This document shows positions 12,801 to 24,003 of a stretch of 64,000 bases of DNA, piece after piece. Made by a program: the position numbers and the translations under genes. The stretch comes from Echinarachnius parma (taxonomy: Eukaryota > Echinodermata > Echinoidea > Clypeasteroida > Echinarachniidae): positions 1 to 64,000 of the forward strand of contig JBAMJV010010137.1 in NCBI GenBank assembly GCA_037951105.1. Direction: 5' to 3'. Positions within the stretch are counted from its first letter, which is position 1. Each line of letters starts with the position of its first letter. Under the pieces are notes generated by a model that saw nothing but the letters and a program-made list of their open reading frames with translations, searched no databases and was not told where the DNA came from.

Positions 12801-15800
12801 TCCTGTCCATCTTGACTTTGTGGTGACAAACCAGTTAGTCACTTTGTACGATGTATCATTGTCCAACGACTATCTTTGGCGAATTACAAGTACAGAATCT
12901 CTAATATCATGCGTCTATTTATTCATGCGCAGATTACTTCTTCTCGCCGACGGTCACATCTCTTACTTTGGTCCGCAGTCGGATTGCCTCTCTTACTTCA
13001 GCCGGATCGGTTACGTGTGCCCGGATGACCATTCTCCGGCCGACTACTTCATTCAACTCCTGGCCATAGTCCCCGGCAAGGAGAAGAAATGCTACGCGCG
13101 TGCAGAGGTCAGTATCACTATTATTGCGTGATAAACACTAGATAATACTTTAACGACTATGCGAAACATGGGCGTAGGGCATGAAAGGGCACGTTCTTCT
13201 CGGGGGGGGGGGGGGGGGGAGGGGGTTGATTTTGTTTGCCCTCGTCTCTTTGGTGCCACACAATGACATGTTTTCAATTGTTTAGTCCAAAATAACACGA
13301 TTTTGCCCGAAATCGCGACGGTTTTGCCCGAAAATAACATAACACTGCCCGAATGTAATATGATTTTGCCCGAATGTGATACCATGACATGTATACCCTC
13401 ATGATTATGTTAGCCACTGAGTTCGAATTGTCGGAATTGCTATCATGAGTGAGGTCACTAATTCCAGATCCGTCAGATTGAACTTGTATTTGCTCTTCAT
13501 ATTGTGTTGCTAAGACATTAGAATACCGTGTTTAAATATCTTCGATTTATGAATAATGTTCTTTTCTCAGAGAATAGCGATTGAGTACAAGAAGTCGACA
13601 TACACGGAGAAGTCTAGGGAGCGGCTTGCCTTAGAACTGAAGAGAAATGCAAAAGTCGAGGTAAATAATAGCCATGGCCTATAATACCGTCATGCGATTT
13701 TTCTAAACGTGATAATTGAGAATTTATTGACATTGCCCATCATACCAATAACATCATCAGATTCTTCTGAATGATAGTGAAAGCTAAAACATTAAAGGGA
13801 CTTAGTAACATTGTCCAAATTCTCAAAATCCATTTGGAATTATAGCGGTTCCCTCATACCTTGTTGTATTCGTATTAACAATACAAGCATTGGACAGGTT
13901 TTGGGTTTTTTCAAATTTCCCTTTCCTTAAAAAGATATTTACGATTGAAGTGTTCAGATGTTAAATTATCCACTGGACCGCGAAAACCGTGTACAAAGTG
14001 AATGCAATGAGTTAGTGAATATCACTTTGCATTTTTGCTCTTTACTCGGCCATGTAACGTTCATTTGACTTGAACTTTCCATACAATACCCTTTGGACAT
14101 ATCAGATAACAACAGTATACATTGTACGAACCATGTATCACTTTTTGCACATGTCAACAAAGTTACTAGATCCATTTAAGTGCAAAGTATTTGCATGCAC
14201 GTCTGTGCTTTGCTGCTTAGGACCCCCAGCCAGCTACTAGATCCCTTGAATAGAAGACACTGCGTTTACGTTGTTTCACGTTACGTTGTTTCACGTTATG
14301 ACTACCCCAATTATACCAAATAAAACACATAATTAGTTGTGATAAATACGATAATGTGTTGAATGTCTTATATCTTACATATCTGCAGATTGTATGAGTA
14401 ATTTTGCCTGTATATGCTAGAGATATATATGTGTATGCTTATGACCTGTTTCAGGTTTGTCCGTATTAACGATTGCTGCTATATTGATTGTTTATTTTAT
14501 GTTATGTAATGTAATGTTATGTTCGCACTGTGTCTATGTCAATTCCGTGTTTAATGTACGGCCAAGATTGTCTGCATATTGAGGTCAATAAATAAACCTG
14601 CTCAATTAAATTCGATTCAATTCAACATCTGATTCATAGTGTATGTTATTTTCCAATTTCTGCTGTTTCTTTCAAAGGATTTCATATCAGATAATCAAGA
14701 GATTGGGTGAGTACCAAGTAAAGCATAATAATAGTTCATTTACGACATGTATGAATCATATGTGTTCGTATACTTCAGGGGATGTTTCACATCGATTCAA
14801 AGCTCAACTTAACTTTCCATAACGTAAACGTTATGGAAAGCTGTTTGTTTAAAAAGGCATACATTTTTATTGAAACCTGTACTATTTATTATTATGAAGG
14901 AGCCTTGAGGTTATTGATATACATTTTTGGTGGAAGTTTCAAATACTTGTTGCTTTTAAATAATTATGTTTTTATTCCAAGGCTACAAATGACTTTCCAT
15001 AGTTCTTAGTTCCAACTTAGAGCTAAGTCCATCTGTAAATTTTTGTGAAACACCCCCTGATTTATGAGTGCACGGACATTTGCTATCATTCGTTCCAAAA
15101 AATAACAATGATTTGGCCATAATTTTGTTTATACTGCTGTTTAACAACAGGGGTGCGGCAGCATTCTATGTAGCCCCAACCCCTAAGGCTCGATCAGTGT
15201 AATTTTCTCAGCCTAAAATACACTAATAATACATGTGTATTAAAGGGGAAGTTCAGTTTTGGTAGAGAGGGCGCTGCACATCACAATTTTTTTGTGAGGT
15301 AATGAAACACTGAGTGTCGAATTTGAGAGAACATGCAATTTTAATGGCAGAATAAACTGTATTTGGTCAAAATCGGTCCAGAAACGGCTGAAATATCAAT
15401 AAATATATCCAATCTTATAATTATTTGGGGCCCAAATAATTACATGATTAAAAAAAAAAATAAATAAAAAAAAAAAAAATAGTTGTTGATAATCTCTATA
15501 TTTAATCATTATCTAACAAGAAATCACATGCATAATTTTGTATGAAAAATGGTTGAAATCAATGCCTTATTTGAGAGCGCCCTCTTGTGTTTTAATGGCG
15601 CCTCATGAATGATAACAGGCTTTTTACTTAGTCGTTTGTATTTTTGTATACCTTTCGAGCATAGTGGGGTTATAAATACTAGTTTGTAATGTTACTGTGC
15701 AGGTTTTGGTTACTAAAGTTTAGCCTTATAATGTACTACCCCTTTAACACACGAAACTCATTGCATTATTTGTTATTACTATTATTATTTCAATTATACT

Positions 15801-18800
15801 ATAAGTTATAACGTAATATTTCTACAGACAAACGAATGTTATAATTTTCCAACGAAAATTGTCGTAACTGTAAGAAGTATTGTAACATAATACTGTTGTT
15901 GTATACATGTCTCATTTCATTTAAACCGTTACTTGAAAATTGGCACGTGAGTGTTTTATAGTGATACAACTTATTTTTGATATAACTCCAATTGCCCGCA
16001 TATGTGTATACTATTTCATGAAAAAATATGTTTAACATGCGGTAAAATGTTAATTACTGAATGATTAACAGCAGTAAATGCCTTCGCGAAATTTCTGTCT
16101 TTATGCAATTCAATGTTGGCGTATCTAAGTGGGAGGGGGCACCCCCCCCCCCCCCCCCCCCCCCAAATGACTTAACCCCCAAAAATGCCAACACTATAAC
16201 AACATTAAGCGTAAACATTCGAGCGTGCCCTCTACCCCAATCAGTTGTGTCAGTCGGACCACGTTCCATCAAACAAAAAAAGGAACACAACACTGATCCC
16301 ACCTGCCCTATTATCCCCCCAACCCCTCTCCTTCCTAGTATAGTACTTCAATCTCCCCATCTCCCGTTCCTACTTCGTCAGCTAAATATAACAATCCACA
16401 GAACGTTCGAGGCGTTAACATTCAGTCTCTCTTTGAACTCAGCACAAATTACTTTAATTATGGTAATATACGACATCACATACAAACAGTATGATGTAGT
16501 CAAAACATGCCCTTGAATTAAATTCATGATTATCTGATAAAGAAACTAAAATTTATTTACAAAATCGCGTTGTTTAACCCATTCATGACTGGTCCCGAAA
16601 GTACACATGTGAGTAATGTGAGGAATTAATTATTTTTCTCTCACAATCTTTCATCATCCCCCTAAAATGCCAGGTACCAGGCGAACTGGTTCAGGCAGTT
16701 CTCCTACATCATGTGGCGGGGCATGATCTACCTCAAGCGGAACCCCGCCCTTCTCAAAACCAGGATGTTGTTCGTGGCGGTAAGCTTTTGTAACACAAAT
16801 TATTGTTCTCTGGGTCGTTTTAAATAACCGGATTATTAAAGTGTTCACAAAGAACAGATTAGATTCTTGAATTTTGACCATCGCAGTTATCCTTCATCAT
16901 GTTGGGGGAGGGGGGGGGGGGGGGGGGGCGGGGGGGGGGGGGTGGGTACCCGCCTTTCTCAAGACCATGATTGTGTGAAAAAGTGGTAATTATTATACCC
17001 GTAAAGTTGTTATACGGGGTTGTCTCATAATCGTGTAATTAGTGAAGTAATTGAACCCATGTGTGCACAAACAACAGAGTAGTGTCCTGACTTTCAATAA
17101 AAGTAGTATCATGTGGCGGGGTATGATCTATCTCAAGCGAAACCCCGCCCTGCTCAAGACCAGGATGTTGTTTGTAGCGATGAGTTAACCAAGGAGGTTC
17201 AAACACAAGGATATACTTCAAACCTAGACCTATCGTTTGAACTATGACGCCGCCACTGAGTTATACGTGCATCCACATTTCTGAATTCGCATTTCTGAAT
17301 TCTTTCAATGTCAAGCAATGACAATGGATGTCTGAATGAAAGTTCTTCCCAGTTTTCGCTGATGGCCCATAATCCCATATATAACGTGGTGTATGCAAAG
17401 CATTATTAGGACAAATAAATTAACTGGCGATAGATGTCCATATCTTTTAAACTCCTTGGTTTAACGATTATTTTTCTCCTGTTCTTGAGGATGATCTAAA
17501 CACACGTAGCTTAAGGAATTGGTTCACCATGCCCACTCAAGGGTGTCCATCATTGCAACAATAGCAGCACTCTTTAGAGTGCAATTCTGCACTATTGTGG
17601 AGATTTCAGATTTGCACCCGTAAGGGGACGGCAATTTTCTTAATTTAGGGTGCAGAATTGTGCCTTTAAGGTGCAAATTAAAACATTTGTCTAGTGTGTA
17701 ATGTTGTAATATTGACCAACGAAGGGCCACGACTTTCGAAACCAGAATACTGCATTTCATATAATACCATTACGCCTTTTCTAGTTTATCGATTTCCATT
17801 GAACGAGGTTTCTTTATATCTGTATTGTCTCCCTCTCTCTGTGTCATCTATAGTTCATGTGCGTGATCATGGCGATGATGTTCTGGAATCCCACTGCCTA
17901 CATAGACCAGAGTCGAGTCACGGCAGTTCGGGGACTGCTCTATTTCTTCTGTGCTAACTTCACCTTCGTCAACTCTTCACGGATACTAGTGGTGAGTTCG
18001 TGGAAAGTTAGGGAATAATCGCGATGCAAATTTTTAAAACTTTTTAAGTGTGGACATTACATTTTGAAAATAATCGCAATTAGGATCGCAATGCAAATCG
18101 CGCTAAGTTCTGCTGTTTTTATTTAATAATCGCCGCGCGCGCGGCGTGTGTGAACGGTCAAATATATAGATCGAAATGTTATATCCCATCATGCAAAGCG
18201 CTTCGGTCATATTATATGGACGCAGTATGCGGTTCTGCATGAATGTGGCCTGAGCTAGTGCGATTTGTTGTATATGTGTGAACGGGCGCAAATAATTTCG
18301 AAATTTTGATCGCGATTCAAATCGCACTAAATAAGCCTGTGTGAACGGGCCTATTTAGTCATCGTGCCCCCGTGAATGGCTTTGCCACGGAGTGGCTGAT
18401 TTGCATCTAGTTGAATGATTTATTATGCGCCTTTTTTGTTTTCTCTGCCACCATGTCCATGCATAAAGCTAACACTCTGTAATCACTGAGCCACTTTGCA
18501 CTTTGTATCTGATATCATGGATAATCACATAACATCAACAATCCATTACGTTCTATATGCAGATCCTTCCCAAAGAACTGCCTCTGTTGATTCGAGAGCA
18601 TCTGGATGGTATGTACAGCCTCAGCGCCTACTACCTAGGGACGTTTGTTTCGCAGGTACGTTACCATGTCCAGTTATTACAAGTGATTTAAAATTTAAAA
18701 TTTGAATTTCAAATTCAAAGGGATCTAGTAACCGTGTGGACATTAATAATCTACCGAACGCCCGGCGCGTTTGTAAGGTGTCTTCCTTTGAACTATTTAG

Positions 18801-21800
18801 AACACCGTCAATCCCGGCTGTCAAAATAAAATCTACACATTAACTGTTTAACTAATTAACTAACTAACGAACTTCATCATGTAAGGCTTCATTTATATAC
18901 AATACTCGATTTTATCAAGAGTGTGAATAATGCAATTATCTAAATATATTTCGATTTTTATAATCTATCTTAAATTTGTACCAAAAAGATGTTAGAGATC
19001 AAATTGTTTGTCAGCAAAAAAGAGTAGATAAAGTTTAAATATATTGATTATGTTATACCAATGTCCTTATTCTATTTCATTTCAAACAAATGGTAGTTGG
19101 TAGAGCACCAATCTAGCAATCCGGAGGTATCGGGTTCGAATCCCGGGGAAAAACCCTATTTGCTTTTCCATTTCCATTATTTTTTCGAACGTTAATATCG
19201 GTATAATTCTATTAGCTACGTCCCTAACCTTGTTTTACTCCCTAAAATGCTGATGCACACCTTCTATGGACATCCGTTATCCCTCCTTTTGCATTTGCCA
19301 TGTTTGCAGTGCTCTATTGGTGCAACATTGATGGTCCTTTCGGTGACGGCTGTGTACTTCGTTGGGGGTCTTGTACCTCTCGCGAGCACCTTCTTCATGT
19401 GCATTTTCATCCTGATTCTCTCCTACCTGGTCAACGTGGGATTTAGTAAGTTAACATGTCCCCTACTTGAAAATGTCAATTACCATATTATATCGAAAAC
19501 AATATCGCCAGTGATATCTTTTAGATCTTTTAGATCTTTTAGATCTTTTAGATCCCTTGTTGACCATACATTGCGAGACAAACGAATATCACTAGCGATA
19601 TTATTTTCGATACTATATCCGCAATGAGTAATATATTTACCATTACCATATTATAGTTATCACAGTAGTTAAAGGGGTAGTACAGTTTTGGTAATGCTGA
19701 GCTTTAGTAACCAAAACCTGCACAATAACATGACAAACTAATAGTTATTACTCCACCATGCTCGAAAGGTATAGAAAATTACAAACGACAAAGTAAAAAG
19801 CCTGTTATCATTCAAAAAGAGCCATTAAAACACGAGAGGGCGCTCTTTAAAAAAGCATCGGTTTCAACTATTTTTCATTCAAAATTAGGCATGTGATGTT
19901 TTGTTGAAATAATGATTAAATAGAGAGATCATCAACAACTATTTAAAAACCTCTTTTGAAATTTTTGAAAAAGTATAAGCATTGTGTTATTTTAAAAAAA
20001 AATCATCGAATAAATCTGGGGCCCAGATTTATTCCGATCGGATATGTTTATTGATATTTCAGCCGTTTCTGAACCAATTTTGATCAAACTTGTATGCTCT
20101 TTCAAATTTTACACTCAGTTTTTCATTATCTCACAAATATTTGTTTTCGTGCAACGCCATCTTTACCAAAACTGAACTACCCCTTTAAAGGGGTAGTACA
20201 GTTTTGGTAACGCTGAACTTTAGTAACCAAAACCTGCACAATAACATTACAAACTAATAGTTATAACTCCACCATGCTCGAAAGGTATACAAAATTACGG
20301 ACAACTAATTAAAAAGCCTGTTATCATTAAAAAAAGGAGCCATTAAAACACAAGAGAGCGCTCGATAAAAAAAGCATCGGTCTCAACCATTTTCCATACA
20401 AAATTATGCATGTGATGTTTTGTTGAAATAATGATTAGAAAGAGAGATCATCAACATCTATTAAAAACCTATTTTTAAAATGTTTGAAAAAGTGTAGGCA
20501 TTTTTTAATATTTTAAAAAATCATCTGGGCCCCAGATTTATTCCGATCGGATATATTTATTGATATTTCAGCCGTTTCTGAACAGATTTTGATCAAATAA
20601 AGTTTATTCTGCCATTAAAATTGTATGTTCTTTCAAATTTTACACTCAGTTTTTCATTACCTCACACAAAATATTATTGAGTGCAGCGCCCTCTATACCA
20701 AAACTGAACTACACCTTTAAAGGATAACAATTTTGTCAAATTTCTCAAAATAATACCTTTACATCGAATGACTGACAGATGTGTATTTATATATACTGTA
20801 TAATATATGGGCAACACGTTAGTCACCCTGATTCTCTCCTACTTGGTCAACGTTGGATTTAGTTAACCTGTTCCCTACTTGAATTTTCAATTACCATATT
20901 ATAGTTATCTCAGTTTTTAGAGAATAACATTTTAGCCAACTTTTTCCAAATAATATCTTTACAACGTATGACTGGCGGATCTATATTTGCATAATAGGCA
21001 ACACGTACTTCACCCTGATTCTCTCCTACCTGGTCAACGTAACCCGTTCCCTAAATGAATTTTCAACTACTATATTATAGTTATCACAGTAGTTAAAGAG
21101 TTAAATATTAGTCAATCTTCTCCTAATAACATATTTACAATCGTATGAGTGACGGTTGAGTATTCGTAGGCAAGCCCGTTCTTCATCCAAGTGCATTCCT
21201 ACTTTAATAGCCTACGTTAAGTTAATATTAAAACGTGTAAAATACTCAAGTAATTATACATTTAAAGGGATAGTTGCGTTTTGGTAAAGAGAGTACATTG
21301 TTGTTCAAAGTGAATGTTAGGAACCAAACCCTGCATCATTACAATACAAACTAATAGTTATAACTCCAGCATGCTCGAAAGGTATAACAAAATTACAAAC
21401 GACTAAGTAAAAAGCGCGTTACCATTAAAAAAGAGCCGTTTCTGAACCGATGTTGATCAAATAAAATGTATTCTGTCATCAAAATTGTACGCTCTTTGGA
21501 ATTAGACACTCAGTTTTTCATTACCTCACACAAAAATATGGTTTTTGCAGCAAATGAATGACGACCTCCTGATTACTAGACAGGCGTAATAGCCACATGA
21601 CCACCAAGCCTTTTGCCTGGAATTCACAAAGGAGGTTCACATAAGTCATGAATATACAATGGTACACATCTATGAAGTGCTGCTTGTAGACAAGTGAAAC
21701 AAAATGGCTAATTTCTAATGATGTGATCGTTAGTGCTTGCTCACCAGCAAATTACACCATCTGAGAAGACAGAAATTAATTTTGTGCCTTTAGCAAATAT

Positions 21801-23148
21801 GTAGCATCAACATTGTTAACAAGTAATGAGAGTACATTCTTTCTCCATCAGTTTACAAATGGCACTCCATAGATGTAGACCATCTTGTGTGAATTCCAAC
21901 CATTTAATTATGTATTTCAATCAACATGTAGTTGCAATGATGTCAGCGATCATGGAGAAACCCCATGCGACGATCTCCGCGACGACGCCGCTCATCTTCC
22001 TACTCAACGTCATGGGCGGATTCTACATCAATCCTAAGTAAGTTCTTTCCACATCTGGGCCCCGTTACAGAAAGAGATGCAATCAATTGTAAAGATGCAA
22101 TTAATTGCAAGTCAGATCATATGCGCAAATCTGATTGGTTCAAATGCAAATATTGTCTGACTTGCAATTAATTGCAACGTTACAACTCTTTCTGCAACAG
22201 GGCCCAATGTGTCAACATTTTTGGTTCCATCTGCAGATAAAAATCATCAACAAATACAAAGCATATTCAGATAATCATAATAACAAAGTTGCGATTAATC
22301 GCAAGTCAGAAATGCGCCTCAATGCGGAAATCTGACTGTCTCAGATGTTCTTATTTTCTGACTTGCGATTGATCGCAACTCTTTATTCAACTTCTCGTTG
22401 CAGATCATACTGATTAATTTGTATATGAATGTCGTAATGAGCAAAAATGCAAAGTGGTATTAGCTTAATGAATGTACGTCGTACAAGGTTGTAATTCTCC
22501 CTTTATAGAATTTAAAATCCGAATATTTCAGTCATAAATGTCTTTATAAAAAAATATACATTAAAAAAACAAAACTAAAGAATGTTCCATGTTTCTACTG
22601 GTAATACGATTAAAGTGAGGAATGCGAAAACCGCTAGAGTTCTCGATAAGTTTGGTGGATTTTTGACCATGTTACTAGATCCCTTTAAGCATGTTAACTG
22701 TATCTGATTTTTCTCCAGATCCATATCTACCTATCTGCTACCGATCCTCTACCTTGACTGGGTACCCTGGGCGTATGAACTTCTCAACATCAATCAGTGG
22801 ACTCACGTCGGCAAAATCGGTAAGCCTTGTCAATAATATACAGTTTTGTTATCTTAAAGGGATCGTTGAGTTTTGGTATAGAGGGCGCTTCAAGAATAGT
22901 TTTATTGTGAGGTAATGAAAAACTGAGGGTCAAATTTGAAAGAGCATACAATTTAAATGACAGAGTAAACTTTGATGAAAATCGGTTCAGAAGCAGCTGT
23001 AATATCAACAACAAGTCCGATTGGAAGCGGGAAAAGCGCAACTTTGCAATAATAGCAATGCGTTGACCAGGGAGTATTGTGTAAAGCGATATGGTACTCA
23101 CGTGAATAGCTCTATATAAGTAATTATTATTATTAGAAGTATTATGAT

Positions 23149-23201
<53 letters not shown>

Positions 23202-23947
23202 ATTGGATTAAATGTGGGATCTCACATTTATTCGATGATTTAAGAAAACAAATATAAAATAATAACACCTTTTGTTTTTAATTTACCAACAAGTTTTTTA
23301 AATATTTATTGATGATCTCTTTATCTAATCAGTATTTTAACAAAACATCACACGCACAATTCACGCGCCCTCTTCTGTTTTAACGGCTTCTTTTTTAATG
23401 CTGAATGCTTTTTATTTAGTCGTTTGTAATTTTGTATACCTTTGGAGCATGGTGGAGTTATCTATTAGTTTGTAATGTTATGGTGCAGGTTTTGGTTTAT
23501 ACTAAAATTCAGTTTGACCAAAGCTGTACTCTCTATACCAAAACTCAACTGTCCATTGGAGTATTTTGGTTGTGATGTGCAGGTTTATCATAATCAACCG
23601 TGTTATTCACCGTACTCTTTTCGAGAAGACTTTGTCAGTTTACGTGTATGAGAAGTGGCAGCTGTCTCAAACACGGGACTCTATTTATCGTCCTATCCGA
23701 GAGACGGAGTGTTTTCCGTGAATCCTTTCCTGCATAGGAGAGGAGGGATACTCAAGTGTGAATATACACATGGACCCCGAAGGATGGAATGAGGTTATTT
23801 AGCACTGTGTGCGCCTAACTGGCGACTGGTTGGAATATTGCCTATATAGGAAGCGGGAAAAGCGCAACTTTGCAATAATAGCAATGCGTTGACCAGGGAG
23901 TATTGTGTAAAGCTCTATGTAATCATTATTAGTAGTAGTATTATGAT

Positions 23948-24003
<56 letters not shown>

